64,000 nt of DNA from Rhipicephalus microplus (GCF_043290135.1 NC_134701.1:67590002-67654001), one strand, 5' to 3'; numbered from the stretch's first letter, positions 35,506 through 48,329 are shown. The notes: generated from the sequence alone by a model not told the origin. Made by a program: numbers and translations.

Positions 35506-38500
35506 CGTCTCTAGAGGCGAGGGTATACCGCCGTAGGCGCCTGGGTGCGAGTTGGCGTGCTCTCGTCTATTGCGACTGGTCTATCACGGCCCACGATAAA
35601 CGAGGGTCGATTTGTGAATATCGTCTCGAGGCTATTCAAAACAAAAATAAAAATATTAACAGGCTGATATTCCATTTGCGTGTTTTATTATTTTTTTCAG
35701 CGTTCATTCTACATGCCGATTGTGAAAGGGCAGTGCAAAGACACGGGGAAAAGAAAGACACAGCGACAAAGAGTGCTGTTTTTTTTATCCCTCTGTCTTG
35801 GCGCTTCTCTTTCAAAATGATATGAAGCAGCTAGGCCAAATCAAAGTACTCTCCATTCATGCTACTTAACAAAACAGACAAATTACACATGCCAAGTGGA
35901 ATAATGTCACGTGTAACACTCTTAATGAGGTACCCTTTCAAATGCAGGATATAATCAGGACATGAAACAATTTTATTCTGTTTTTATAAAAACAGCTAGC
36001 ATTTAAAGAAGTTCTGATAAAGAGCGTACAGTATGTGACGTCCGCCCACTAATGCCAACGTAAGAGAGCGACGTAAAAACAGGACCATGCCTTGTCTGTA
36101 CGTCACTCGCTAGATCTTGTGGCGCACGCCCGTGAGCCCGTGAAAAAGGCATGTGGCATTCATTAGAAATTCAGCGTTTTTCCGCGACATGTAATTTTGC
36201 ACATCTTAACAGGAATGATCCGAAAAGCCCAGTGCACCATAACGCTCGTCAGCTCAAAATGCTCAAACCTAATGAGGGGCCCTTTAAGGTGTTCACCGAT
36301 AGGTGAGAAATTGGTCCTATGCGATTAGGCCTAGCATGCCTCAATTTTGGTGTATCAGTGGTCTGGTTATTTGCTCCTGTGCTGTCCCTCCCAGCCAGAA
36401 TGAAACGAAAGAGACCCATGAGAGTGTTAATGGAATAGTGGACACTTGACGCATAATGCTAGACGATAAAACGAAAGACCACATACTGTGAATCGTGCGG
36501 GAAATGCATGCCTATGTTCATTTGTTGGTACCTTTCTGCTATCTTAAACATCATTCTTTTTGCTTCTTCTCGTAGATACAAGTCACCGACGTCATTGTTT
36601 AAGGAAATTTCAATTTTTGTAGAACTTTATTGTGCCTATAATTACAATTTTGAAGGCCTAAAGTGGTGTTTTACCTGCCTGTCTTTGGCGTCTAAAACAC
36701 ACTTTTTAGTGCCTAAAAATGCAACCTCTACTTATAATATATAAATTACTTGCTGTTGTAACCTTTTGTAAACAATACCGTGAGTTGAGTGTAGCTGTCG
36801 AGGCCAGGATTCCAGCTCACGAGGGGCTAGTTCCTTAAACGTCCATCAGGTGCCGCATGAAGTTGATTCCTTTCCCTCGTTTCCCCTTTTCTCCCCCCAC
36901 AACGACGCTGACAAGTTCCCTACGGGAATGGCTTCGCTCTTCAACCTTTTCTGGCCCGCCCCTCAATGCGGGAACGAAAGAACAGTGCCCCGCTGCCAGC
37001 ACATTCTTATACTCACGCCGTGGAAGAGCTGGCTGGTGAAGATTATGCGAACATGTTTCGGTCTGGCCATGAGCGGTTTTTCAGACTTAGGACTTTCGTC
37101 TTCCTTTGGCTCGGTTGAATTTGTGCCCTCACAGTTTTAATATATAGTCATAAATCAGTCATAAATCATTTATATACGAAGAAGCTACGACCAACCGGAT
37201 AACATTCTTTTGTTTTTTTTTTCTCGTCATAGGTAATTTATTGTAAACATAATGTTAGGCTCAATACTTAATTTGTGGCTAAGCCATATTCTTTTTCGAC
37301 CCGAACTTTTTCTAGGTCCGAACAAAGTTTCTTTGGCCTTCTTTATTTAGCTAAGAGGCTATTGAAAAGCATGCAAAATTTAAGAAGGTTGTTAGTACAA
37401 CAATTTTCACAGCAGAACCATGTCCAGTATACTGGACACTTGGATTCATTTGTTGAACATATTGGTACACACATTCTGCTATGCTTCTTGAAACAGTGCT
37501 TTTAGCCCAAACAGGGCTTTCGGCCCCGTTATGTTAATAGTCGTATAAAACACAAGCGAGGTTTGTTTTGACTCGAGAAAAAGTTGCTCATGGTTGGCTT
37601 TAGCACATTGAAGTTCGGCACCACAAAGGAAACAATACGCAGAAAGGAGCTTGCATCGTATTGTCCATAATTCAACTTCAGCAGACGCTGATGCCCCTCG
37701 TGCTTCATGCTGAAGATAGATTCCCAGCATGCCCCAGTTTTATTTTTTATGACTGAACTTGAAGAGTGCCACATCGAGCCACCTCTTGCTTTTTTTTCTT
37801 CTATATTGAGCACAATGTGAATAAATTGCATCATGGTGTCGAGTGTACTGGACATGAGTACATTCTTGCATTGCCAGCAAACTTTTAATTACAAAGGCTA
37901 TATTTCTCACCACAATGTATTGAAAAGACATAGCAGAGCGCATACAATTTAAAAGATTTCAATGGCGCAAAGATATCTCCTGAAATACGTTTGTATACTT
38001 GACCGCATCGTGTACATTGTCCCGTAGATTATGCGGTTACTTCTGGTGCGCAATATATAGGTGGGGCTGAAGAATGAACTACTCTTAAAGATATGTTACT
38101 CAACTCTTACAGAAGCTACCAAAATTTATTTATTTTATATTTGTTTATTATTTATTAGGTACCTACTTTGCCATAAGGCATTACAGCAGGGAGGATACAG
38201 TACACATGATCAAACACATAAAAAAACATTCATAAAGCATGGAAAAAAATCATCACTTGAATCAATAGAGACTATTTCCGGTGGCAGAGTGTTCTATTCT
38301 GTTATAGTGGGGCAAAGAAAAAGTAGCGAAAAGCGTCATCCCTAAAAGGAATCTCGCGTATTCTTAAGTGATGATCGCGTCTTTGAAAAACATAGTTGGG
38401 TGGTTGAAAATACAATTGCCTGATAATCCCTGTTCTCGAACGATAAATGCTATGAAATAATTTTATTCTGAGGTTTCGACGACGGTTTTCAAGAAAATTC

Positions 38501-38577
38501 TTATTTATGTTTTTCTGCTCTCTGTCACACTAAGCATCCAGTAGTAATTTCCAAGGACAAATCGAATTGCTCTATTG
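35506..38577. other. No gene seen
   Basis: AT-rich sequence of 3.1 kb. GTCCAGTATACTGGAC at 37422-37437 is a perfect 16-bp palindrome; a related half lies near 37845. A TTTA-rich stretch at 38120-38155 may be a retroposon tail. No recognisable protein is encoded. Confidence 0.5.
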
Positions 38578-38641
38578 CGCATGATACTTAACCACAACTG
38601 ACGTTAACCTGACGTGACGGCTGTATCAAAGGAGTACATGA
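38578..38641 (-). repeat. Copy of the short repeat found beside element A
   Basis: Reverse complement of 3115-3181. Element D starts at the base where element A ends in the other copy. Confidence 0.75.
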
Positions 38642-38772
38642 TGTTACGGGGAATAAAGTATACACAATGTATATACTGGCGAGCAAAATGCGTACAACGC
38701 TGCTGCAGTCCGAGCACGTTCCCCAGAGCCCTTCGTCGTCGTCAACCTCAGGCATCTACTCAGCCCGTGACA
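38642..38772 (-). repeat. 3' LTR of element D (131 bp)
   Basis: Starts TGTTACGGGG on the plus strand and ends CCGTGACA. It is unusually short for a gypsy LTR, and I see no AATAAA on the element strand. Confidence 0.93.
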
Positions 38773-38808
38773 TTACCCGCCGGCGGCAGAAGCACCGTCC
38801 CGGTGCGA

Positions 38809-41800
38809 TCAATTCTCGGGGCGTGAGTAGTATGGTTTAAGCTGTGAGACGTGCACTATATTGGTCGGGACTGAAGCTGGTACTGACGTGGTATGGAGTG
38901 GAGCTATCTCATAGGTCACGCTGGTGACCTTGTGTACGACGCGATATGGGCCAACTTAACGGGACATCAGTTTTTCGCAGAGACCAACACGACGCGATGG
39001 TAACCACAGCAAGACGAGTGACCCCGGAGAATACTGTACGTCGCGGTGCCGGCGATCGTAAGCACTCTTTTGGTTAAGCTGCGAGGCACATAAACGATCC
39101 CGGGCGACTTGGCGGGCGATGTCAGCTCGGGCCAGGGCATCACGTGCATAAGCAGTCGATGAGGGGGCGTCAGATTGGAGCATGGTGTCCATGGGCAAAG
39201 GCGGGTCAAAACCAAACAGTAGGTAAAAAGGTGAAAATCCAGCTGTATCGTGACGTGAACTGTTGTATGCGAAGGTAACGAAAGGTAAGTGGATGTCCCA
39301 ATCTTTGTGATCCTTGGAGACGTACATCGCTAACATATTCGTCAGGGTATGGTTGAGGCGTTCGGTGAGGCCGTTGGTTTGTGGGTGGTACGCTGTAGTG
39401 AACTTGTGGTGGGTAGAGCAGGATCGCAGGAGCTCGTTGACTACTTTAAATAGAAAACAGCGGCCGCGGTCGGTGATCAACTGACGAGGAGCACCATGAC
39501 GCAGAATAATGTCACGAAGAAGAAAATCGGCTACATCAGTAGCGCAGCTGGTGGGGAGGGCGCGTGTAACGGCATACCGCGTTGCGTAGTCGGTAGCAAT
39601 AGCAATCCACTTATTACCGGTGGCCGACACGGGAAAAGGTCCTAGAAGATCGAGGCCGACTCGGAAAAATGGCTCATCTGGTACTTCAATGGGCTGGAGG
39701 GTACCAGCAGGTCTCAGAGCAGGTGTCTTGCGGCGCTGGCAGAGGTCGGATGCCTCAACGTACTTTCGCACAGAACGGTAGAGGCCAGGCCAAAAGAATC
39801 GGCGGCGAACGCGGTCATACGTGCGTGACACCCCTAAGTGTCTAGCGGAGGCGGCATCATGGAGCTGGGCCAAAACATCTGAGCGAAGATGCGCAGGAAC
39901 AACGAGTAAAAGCTCAGCACCATCTAGGTGGGCGTTGTAGCGGTTCAAGATGTCGTTGTGAAGAACGAACAGTTGTAAGGAGTGGTCAGGGTGGGGGGAG
40001 TTCAGACCATTGATAATAGCACGCAAAGAGGGGTCGCGGCATTGTTCAGCAGCTATGTCGGTGAAGTCGGTAATTGAAAGAACGAGTACCTCTTGTCCAT
40101 CTTCCATCATGTCAGAGGGATCGACTGGGTAACGGGACAAGCAGTCGGCATCCTTGTGAAGTTGTCCGGATTTATAGGATACGGAAAAAGTGTACTCTTG
40201 TAAGCGCAGCGCCCAGCGACCAAGGCGTCCCGTAGGGTCCTTGAGTGAGGAGAGCCAGCAAAGCGCATGGTGGTCCGTAATAACTGAGAATGGTCGGCCA
40301 TAGAGGTACGATCGGAATTTCGCAATCGCCCAGACGAGAGCTAAGCACTCGCGTTCTGTGATCGAATAATTTTGTTCCGAGCACGACAACAGTCGGCTTG
40401 CGTACGCGACGACGCGGTGCATTCCTTGTTGCCGCTGCGCCAGCACTGCGCCTATGCCGTGGCCACCGGCGTCAGTACGAAGCTCCGTGGCGGCAGATGG
40501 GTCGAAGTGTGCTAGGACTGGTGGATTGGTGAGAATCTCAACGAGCGACGAGAAGGCGTTTGCTTGCTGTTGGCCCCAGGCCCCAGGTGAATGCGACATC
40601 GGTTTTGAGGAGGCCGGTTAGAGTACGGGCTACTTCAGCAAACTTCTCGACAAAACGACGGAAATAGGAGCACAGTCCCAGAAAACTTCGGACGTCCTTG
40701 GCTGAGCGGGGTGTGGGGAAGTCGTGAACTGCTCGGACTTTCGCAGGGTCTGGTTGAACACCCGCAGCGTCAACAAGATGGCCGAGTACACAGGTTTGGC
40801 GTTGCCCAAAGCGACATTTAGACGAGTTAAGTTGCAAGTTGGCACGTCGAAAAACATCAAGCACTGCGGACAGACGGGTGAGATGGTCGTCGAAAGTAGT
40901 CGAAAAAACAATAACGTCGTCAAGATAGCAGAGGCAGATGGTCCACTTCATGCCTCGAAGGAGAGAGTCCATCATGCGCTCAAATGTCGCGGGGGCATTG
41001 CATAATCCAAAAGGCATCATCTTGAACTGATAAAGTCCATCAGGAGTCACAAAGGCCGTCTTCTCTCTGTCTTTGTCGTCCACAGCAATCTGCCAGTAGC
41101 CTGACCGAAGGTCTATTGAAGAGAAATATTTGGCACCGTGTAAGCAATCGAGTGCATCATCTATGCGCGGTAGGGGATAGACATCTCTCTTGGTAATATA
41201 GTTGAGATGGCGGTAATCAACACAAGTCTTTCTTTTTAACAAGTACAACGGGTGAAGACCAGGGACTAGATGATGGTTCTATTACGCCCTTATGAAGCAT
41301 TTTATTGACTTCTTGCTGTATAATAGCACGCTCCGGGACTGACACATGGTAGGGCCATCGGTGAATGGGCCGAGTGTCACCAGTGTAGATGCGATGAGTT
41401 ACCACGGATGTCTGCCCCAAATTACGGTCGCCGAAGTCAAAGATCTCCCGATAAGAAGCAAGCACGCGGCAGAAAGCAGAGACTTGTTCAGAGGTGAGCT
41501 TGTCAGATAGCATTGGCTTGAAAAGGTCGGAACAGGAACGTGACGAGAGCGACGTTGATGTAAAATCGGGTGGCGGATCGGTGGTTAGGGCGGAAACTGT
41601 GTGGTCGACCAGTGGTGTCAGATGCGCAAGTGACATGCCGCGAGGAATAACTTGCACTGAGAAGCCAAAATTGAGGACGGGAAATGGAGTGCGGTTGTCC
41701 TTGACGGTAACCACCGTGTTGGGGAGTGCAACATTACGTGTCATGGCCACGTCAGAAATTGGGGCAGCAACATAATCACCATCGGGTACTGGAGGATATG

Positions 41801-42310
41801 GCGAGAGTTGGACTTGGATTGCGGCTTGCGGCGGAAGTCTGAGGAAATCGACAGAGCGTAGACGAGGTGGGCTGGTAGAGACGGTCTCTGAGAAGGATGG
41901 TAGTTCGAGCCGAAGAAGACCTTTGGAACAGTCAATGAGAGCAGCGTGTGAAGTCAGAAAGTCGGGTCCAAGGATGAGGTCATGAGGGATTTTTTCCAGT
42001 AAAGCAAACAGAACTGAAGTTCGATGCTCAGAAATCGTTATTCGCGCAGTGCACATTCCAAGGACAGCAGGAGTACTCCCATCCGCTGTATGAATGGTAG
42101 GTGCAATCGCAGGCGTCAGAACATTTGGGAGGCGGCGGCGGAGGTCTGAGCTCATCACAGATATTTGCGCACCGGTATCAATAAGAGCAGTTGCACGTAA
42201 ACCATCAACGAGAATTGTGAGAAGGTTGCACCGCTGGTCGGGAGTAATCAGAGGATTTGCAGTCCGAGTCGTGTATGCAGCGTCACCTCCGGGGGCTGCA
42301 TTGGCTAGTT
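38809..42310 (-). pseudogene. pol: Ty3/gypsy pol, two frameshifts and one stop
   Basis: The frame overlaps the gag end at -1. Protease (LIDTGAQ) is near 42170. Near 41228 about 14 bases are missing, removing the residues between KKKD and CVDYR and shifting the frame. RT continues to about 40600 with its YLDD motif intact. At about 40575-40590 a 7-bp tandem duplication (TGGGGCC) shifts the frame again. RNase H and integrase then follow in one frame. A stop at 38956-38958 replaces a Tyr near the C terminus, and the natural end is at 38809. In integrase the first Cys of the HHCC finger is Ser (ASDLCQ) and a Gly before the second His is Arg (SARHLG), while the D, D and E residues remain. The copy is clearly dead. 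Confidence 0.92.
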
Positions 42311-42315
42311 TTCCG
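42303..42315 (-). promoter_or_regulatory. Candidate gag-pol frameshift site of D
   Basis: The 13 bases CGGAAAACTAGCC are identical to those in element C and hold the gag stop. The pol frame reads on as GKLA in both. Confidence 0.5.
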
Positions 42316-43471
42316 AGCGACGGTCGTAGGGAGACCGAGAACGGCGGGGTTGAGGCGAGTGGGACTGACGACGCACGGACGATGGCGAGCGGCTGGTCCG
42401 ACGTTCTGAATTATGCTCTGAACCTGTCTCTGCACGGTAGGACGGGGCATAAGGTGCACGTTCGGAGCGAGGTCCCCAATCGTAGAATCTCGGTCGAGGT
42501 GATGAGGTCCAACGGCTACGGCAATGGCGAGCGATGTGTCCTATTCGATGGCACGTGAAACATATCGGCCGATCATCATGAGTGCGCAATTCAGCTGGGT
42601 TTCGTCTTGGCGCGAACGTGCGGTTCGGAGTGGCAGCCGCAACGACTGGAGCTGAGCTGGAAGTAGCAGGGGCATTTTGATGAGGTGGCGAAATGCCCAT
42701 ATTCGCGATACCTTGGCGAACCACGGCCTGTATCATTGAAACAGCATCGTGGTTGTGTCCTGGCGCGCTGACGCTAGACATAGCGGGTGCCATAGCCTCG
42801 AGTTCCCGACGGATTATTCTGGTGACGTTTTCCGGCGCTGGTGGTTGATGTAGTGTGGGCAAATCTTCGCAGGAGGACGTAGCAGCCGTGTTGGGAAGGC
42901 GTTCAAATCGGTGAACTATGCGCCTACTTTTCGCCTGTTCGAAGCGGCGACATGCTTCGATGACCGACTCCACCGTCGAGCAGTCCTTGCACAGCAGAAA
43001 ATTGAAAGCGTCACCGGCAATTCCTTTCAGGATGTGTCCAGCTTTGTCCTCGTCGAGCATGTCCTTGTCGACCTTGCGGCACAAAGCCAACACGTCCTGG
43101 ATGTATGCGATGTAGTGCTCTGTGGATGTCTGGGCACGAGTCGCAAGCTCTTTCTTTGCGGCCACTTGACGTCCGATGGGTTTCCCAAACAGATAGCGCA
43201 ATTTCTGCTTACGGACGTCCCAGCTGGTCAACTTTTCTTGATGTGTCTCATACCAGAGTTTCGCCGTGCCATGCAAGTAGAAGATGATGTTCGCCAACAT
43301 AAGCGTCGGATCCCAATGGTTGCTGCTGCTGACGCGCTCATATAGGACCAGCCAGTCGTCGACGTCTATGCCACTTGTGCCGTTGAATGGGCCTGGGTCA
43401 CGAGGTTGCACCACAACGATCGGTTGCAGGGCTGACGGCTCTTGTTGACATTGAGTAGCCTGGTCCGTCAT
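42305..43471 (-). CDS. gag: Ty3/gypsy Gag with zinc knuckle
   Basis: A complete frame of 388 codons starting at an ATG. The capsid region has WLVLYERVSSSNHW and KLWYETHQ. A CCHC knuckle, CFTCHRIGHIARHC, is near residue 305, followed by a tail rich in Arg, Ser and Pro. The layout is that of Gag in C, with which it shares the stop-codon context. It is the only intact frame of this element. Without a working pol it could at most supply particle protein. Confidence 0.88.
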   Translation of the reverse strand: MTDQATQCQQEPSALQPIVVVQPRDPGPFNGTSGIDVDDWLVLYERVSSSNHWDPTLMLANIIFYLHGTAKLWYETHQEKLTSWDVRKQKLRYLFGKPIGRQVAAKKELATRAQTSTEHYIAYIQDVLALCRKVDKDMLDEDKAGHILKGIAGDAFNFLLCKDCSTVESVIEACRRFEQAKSRRIVHRFERLPNTAATSSCEDLPTLHQPPAPENVTRIIRRELEAMAPAMSSVSAPGHNHDAVSMIQAVVRQGIANMGISPPHQNAPATSSSAPVVAAATPNRTFAPRRNPAELRTHDDRPICFTCHRIGHIARHCRSRWTSSPRPRFYDWGPRSERAPYAPSYRAETGSEHNSERRTSRSPSSVRRQSHSPQPRRSRSPYDRRSEN

Positions 43472-43535
43472 CGTGGTAGCTGCAACGCGCCGTCTGCTGC
43501 GAAGATCCAGCTAGTGGGGCTATATAGCGAGTGGT

Positions 43536-43553
43536 ACCCCGCACCTACCACCA
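43536..43553 (-). promoter_or_regulatory. Primer-binding-site-like motif of D
   Basis: On the minus strand TGGTGGTAGGTGCGGGGT starts four bases after the 5' LTR. It differs from the B motif by one inserted T. Confidence 0.6.
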
Positions 43554-43557
43554 ATGA

Positions 43558-43688
43558 TGTTACGGGGAATAAAGTATACACAATGAATATACTGGCGAGA
43601 AAAATGCGTACAACGCTGCTGCAGTCCGAGCGCGTTCCCCAGAGCACTTCGTCATCGTCAACCTCAGGCATCTACTTAGCCCGTGACA
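43558..43688 (-). repeat. 5' LTR of element D (131 bp)
   Basis: Partner of 38642-38772. Confidence 0.93.
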
Positions 43689-43779
43689 ATATGTATTGTT
43701 TATAAGATGGTGTTGGCAGTACTTCAACCACTATTGACCTTTCACGAATATTAGTGTCTATTTGAAAAATAGTTCCGAG

Positions 43780-44110
43780 ACCTGGCTTAGCTCTGTGGTA
43801 GAATACTTGACTGCTACGCATGGTGCTTGGGTTCGATTCGTGCTAGAACCCCGAGATTTATTATTTGCATTCGTCAGGGGTCAACGCTGTCTATGTCAGG
43901 TTTTTCTTAACATTAGCATTTTTTCTATGCGTTCATTCAGTCGGCGCTACTGATGTCGGGTATTGCTTGACGTTCACGCGTTGAAATTGCCCATGTTTGT
44001 TCTCTTCGTTCCTGAGTAAATACTAAGTGTCAGTCACGTGCGGAACATACCCGCATATCAGCGGCACATTCCTGCCCGCGAGTATGTGCCAATGTCTGGC
44101 AGGAAGTGTT
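43780..44110 (+). mobile_element. tRNA-derived SINE
   Basis: A head with A-box-like GGCTTAGCTCTGTGGTAGAA (43784-43803) and B box GGTTCGATTC (43830-43839) is followed by a long tail. It is a different family from the one at 11606. The right end is not sharply defined. It does not fold as a proper tRNA. Confidence 0.65.
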
Positions 44111-44221
44111 TGACGACGAACGGGGCAGGATTGTGACATTAATAGAGTCTTGATCAGCACGTCCTCTTTGATGAAACCACCTTTCCCTGCCTCTCTTATT
44201 TTGGTTCACGCCAGGTTAAGG

Positions 44222-44254
44222 GGGTGACCACGAGAGCAGCCAAACTTAAGCGGC

Positions 44255-44316
<62 letters not shown>

Positions 44317-44365
44317 CGCTCGAAGTCACTGAAGTTCGCTGAGAAATGCTTCGCATTTGAAATGC
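44222..44365. repeat. GATA module (array 44255-44316 plus flanks)
   Basis: TAGA units bordered by GCGGC on the left and by sequence with AGTTCGCTGAGAAATGCTTC on the right. Both borders match the array at 31423-31640. Confidence 0.85.
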
Positions 44366-44401
44366 CCCAACCATCATTAACACCACTACCTAGTGTGTCA
44401 C

Positions 44402-45065
44402 TGTGATGTAGTACCTTAAAAATGCGAGCATAGCAGGCGACAGCACCACATCATTTAGAAGATGAAAAGAATAAAGGGGCATGGCAGCGCGCCCATTGAA
44501 AAAAGAAGAGGAGACGCTCGCGGAGAACGAAGCTGTTCGGACGCCGGCAAGACGACGCAAGGGAGCCTAGGGCGAACCCGCAACTACGCGCGAGGTTCGA
44601 AAGGCCGGGTTCCAGTCCTCGAGCCATTGACGTCCTCGGGGCACGGCGTGTCGTCGTGGCCAAGCTCGAGTTCTTGGTGAGTGGTCCTGAGGACATCTCC
44701 GGTACGGCGAGCGCCTTCGAAAGACCGGAGCTGCTGACCATATCCACCGAGCCGACGTCGCTGACAGTGTGCGGCTACGCCTAGACCTGGTGATGCCCCT
44801 TACAGTGGTATGCTGACCTGGAACGCAAGCGGCGACAGCATCCGAGCACGCAACGGGTCCCACTTCAAGGCACCGGGCTACGGCACAAACTGTGAGACTG
44901 TTTACTCTTTTCTTTCGTGTGTGAACTGCGTGCGTGTACGACTTATAGTACTCTATGTGCAATAGTTCTTTTTGTTCGTCCAATATAACTCCCGTTTGTT
45001 GTCCTCACTGTCTCCATCTTCTTCGCGTCACACGCCTTGCTATGTGACGAACCTAACACACGACA
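44402..45065 (+). repeat. 5' LTR of element E (664 bp)
   Basis: Starts TGTGATGTAGTACC and ends CACGACA. It is much longer than the LTRs of A to D and unrelated to them. Confidence 0.93.
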
Positions 45066-45144
45066 TATCAGGCGTCCGTGACACAGTACTACTCTTGTTA
45101 CATCTAAGGAGAGTATCACATCGCATATGTGTGTGTGACGGTCG

Positions 45145-46227
45145 ATGATGGAGGCAGATAAGCTGACGGCGATCGGAAAGGAATTGGGGTTAAGTGGCTC
45201 AGCACTAAAAGAATGGATGGACCAAGAACGCGCACGCGAAAAAGAGGCACGTGACGCTCGTCTGGCTGAACGAAATGCCGCGAAAGAAGCCGAGGCAGAG
45301 GCAGTCGCTAGATTACAAGAAGAGAAGGAAGTTTTAGAGCTCAAGTTAAAGTTGCATCAGTTAGGCGCGACAGCAGGTAGCACAACTACTGGGCAGCTTA
45401 CCGAGGGTGCGCCCGTAGGCACCACGCAGAGCTACCAAAGTCCACATAAACTCATCCCAGCCTTTAACGAGGCACGCGATGAGCTGGACGCATATATACA
45501 GCGATTTGAGCGCGTCGCTGCTAGTCAAGACTGGCTGCAAGACAAATGGGCCCTATCACTAAGCCTTTGCTTGACCGGAGAAGCCTTGAGTGTAGTTGGT
45601 AGGATGGCACCAGAACATGCCACGGACTACGTAACGTTGAAGAAAACGCTACTACAACGCTTTTGGTTCACAGAAGAAGGCTATCGGAAAAAATTTCGAT
45701 CAGCCAAACCAGATAATTCTGAAACGGGCACGCAGTTTGCTGGGCGTCTATTAGGTTATTTTGACCATTGGCAAGGAATGGGCAAGACAGACCGGACCTA
45801 CGATGCTCTGCGAGACAAAATTGTCTCGGAGCAGTTTCTCGCACAATGCCATGAGAAACTCGCTGTGTTTCTTAAAGAAAGAAACTGTGAAAGCCTTGAA
45901 AAACTTGCGAAGGCTACAGACCACTACTTGGAGGCTCAGGGGTTGATTAACCTTGGCAAATGTAAAGGCGATATCCTGAGCAAGCCTCCAGGTCAAACAC
46001 GAAAGTCTGAGCGGCAAGATGACAAAGAGAATCCGCAGTGTTTCCTTTGCAACAAAAAGGGTCACAGAGCTGCTGATTGCTGGACCAACACAAAGAGTCC
46101 AGGTACAAAGCCACCCTTTGTGGAAAATGCCACCGCACTGGGCATAAAACAGGTGACTGCTCCAAAAGGGCCAACAGCGTTGGGAAGGCCTCATGCTCTT
46201 TTCAACAAAGAGATGGAGCCAAGATAA
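45145..46227 (+). pseudogene. gag: SCAN-like Gag, truncated by a frameshift
   Basis: The frame starts at a double ATG 80 bases after the LTR. Residues 1-80 are highly charged and likely coiled coil. Residues about 95-260 resemble the retroviral-type capsid from which vertebrate SCAN domains derive (motifs LDAYIQRFERVA and QFLAQCHEKLAVFLKERN). A CCHC knuckle, CFLCNKKGHRAADC, lies at 46039-46080. A second knuckle, CGKCHRTGHKTGDC, lies at 46119-46160 but in the -1 frame. The two should be in one protein, so a small indel between 46081 and 46118 has shifted the frame. The present frame ends at 46227. Confidence 0.82.
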
Positions 46228-48329
46228 TTAATTTAGAGTCGCAGGCTTCGCTTTGTGTTAGTCCGGAGTGCGCAGAAACGCACCCAGCCAAGCTGAAGGA
46301 AAAATTTATGCCCACGGGAGAAGGTGTACTCGAAGGATATCCTGCAACAGTACTGCGAGATACCGGATGCGATTCAATCATTGTCAAAAGGTCTCTTGTG
46401 GTGGATAGCAAGCTGACTGGAAAGATTTCCTCGATTCACCTCCTGGAGTGACGGTTGATGAAGCTGCCTGAAGCACACGTGGAAATTTTTTCACCGTTAT
46501 TCACTGGTAAAACTCGAGCCCTTTGTATGGATACTTATTTATATGATGTTGTCTCGGGAAACGTGGAAGGCGTTCGAGATGCTCACAAACCTGATAACGA
46601 TTGGAAGAGCCGTCTTTACACCCAGAACACTGCAGAAGAGTATTCTGGCGCAGAAAAATTTGGTTCTGCACACGGACCATTGTATGCAAAGACTTCAACA
46701 TCGGCTGCAAGGAAAACACGTTTCAAGACAAAAGTTGCTGCAGTAAACCGACAGGCAGGAAATCCACATCTACTTCCGGCTCCAGTTATTAACCCCTTAG
46801 ACATCAGCCCACAAGACTTTAAAACCAAACAGGAGGAAGACAGCAGCCTGCGGAAATGCTTCGAAGCCGTTAACAAAGAGGTCAAGACAAGGTTTGGTAA
46901 AATATTGTTCTTCACGAAGGACGGAATCCTCTATCGCAAGTACACCCTTCACTCTAAGAGGCAGGTGAATCAGCTTGTGGTACCAAGGTGCCTCCGACAA
47001 TTTGTTATGAAAATGGCCCACGAAGGCATCCTTTCGGGCCATCAGGGAATTAAACGAACTACCGACCGGGTACTCGAAGAGTTCTACTGGCCAGGGGTTC
47101 AGTCAGACATCACACGATTTGTTAAATCGTGTGATATATGTCAAAGAACTATTCCCAAGCACTTGGTGGGTCGTGTACCTCTCGGCAACACTCCTATAAT
47201 TGACACCCCTTTCAAGAGAGTAGCCATTGATATAGTGGGTCCATTATCACCGATGTCAGAGGGCGGAAACAAGTACGTACTGACAATGGTGGACATGGCA
47301 ACGCGTTATCCCGATGCTGTAGCACTGCCGAGCATCGAGACGGAGAAAGTCGCTGAGGCACTTCTGGAGATGTTTTCTCGTGTAGGTGTCCCACGGGAGA
47401 TAATCAGTGACAGAGGCACGTCATTCTCGTCACGCCTAATGAAGGAACTAAGCCGACTTCTCTCCTTCAAACAATTTCCAACAACCCCATATCATCCCAT
47501 GGCTAATGGCCTTGTAGAGAGGTTCAACGGCACCCTGAAACAAATGATAAGAAGAATGTGTCAGGAGTGTCCGAAGAAATGGGATCGGTACCTGGCACCC
47601 TTACTCTTCGCTTATCGCGAAGTTCCCCAGTCGAGCTTAGGCTTCTCCCCGTTTGACTTGCTCTACGGACGTTACGTCAGAGGTCCCCTGGAGATATTGA
47701 AAGAATTATCGGCCGCTGATCATCTTGATGATGATGTGAAAACAGCCTATCGGCACTTAGTCGAACTGCGTAATTGTCTTGAAGACACCTGCCGATTAGC
47801 CAAAGAGGAGCTTCAGAAAGGAAAAATGATACAGAAGAAGCATTGTGACCGAAAGACCAGACAACGTCAATTATCCCCTGGAGACAAGGTTCTACTTCTG
47901 CTTCCATCGGATACCAACAAATTGGCTCTGACGTGGAAGGGACCATTTTATGTCCTTGAGAAGAGAAATGATGTCGATTATTTAATAGATCTCGGAACCA
48001 GCAGCACAATATTCCGTATCAACCTATTGAAAAAGTATGAGGAACCGCTGCCTGCACCACCGCGTGAAGCATCAGCTGTTTGCCGGGCGGATGACACCGA
48101 AAGCGACGAGCTACCATGCGTTCCATTCCAACGAAAGGACTACTGCACCCAGTCTGATACGCAAGCCGTATACTGCAACCATGCGAACCTGCTTACTCTA
48201 CAGTGGAGCGAGCTGCCCTGCCTTTTACGTGGTCGGTCCGGAAACTTCATATCTTCTTATTCGGACGCAGCTTCATTGTACAGAGTGACCACAAACCGCT
48301 TGTGTACATCACGTCAGCCAACCGTGTGA
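46081..48329 (+). pseudogene. pol: Protease-integrase part of pol, one stop
   Basis: After the second knuckle comes an aspartic-protease motif, LRDTGCDS, at about 46353-46376. A TGA at 46449-46451 interrupts the frame. A linker then leads into integrase: a complete HHCC finger (about 47010-47145), D at 47229, D at 47409 and E at 47517 with 35 residues between the last two. A module with GPFYVLEK follows at about 47940. No RT motif occurs between protease and integrase. The frame ends at 48329 in sequence that makes no sense in this frame because it overlaps an RNase H remnant in another frame. Confidence 0.85.

Larger units (their letters stand above)
38642..43688 (-). mobile_element. Ty3/gypsy LTR retrotransposon D, complete but mutated
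   Basis: A 5047-bp element with two 131-bp LTRs (6 differences by hand count, about 5%). Gag and pol are on the minus strand. The right flank starts ATAT; the left flank is ATGA, so the duplication is imperfect. Pol has a deletion, a small duplication and a stop, so D is more decayed than C. Confidence 0.95.

Noticed and set aside
37422..37437. 16-bp palindrome GTCCAGTATACTGGAC as a protein binding site or transposon end
   Set aside because: Only one full copy and a weak half site near 37845; no supporting context.
38100..38570. Retroposon 3' end with TTTA tail (also 7080-7760)
   Set aside because: Only the tail-like repeat is visible; no body, coding part or duplication could be identified.
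38638..43692. A clean 4-bp target duplication for element D
   Set aside because: The left flank is ATGA and the right ATAT; two of four bases differ, so it is only inferred.
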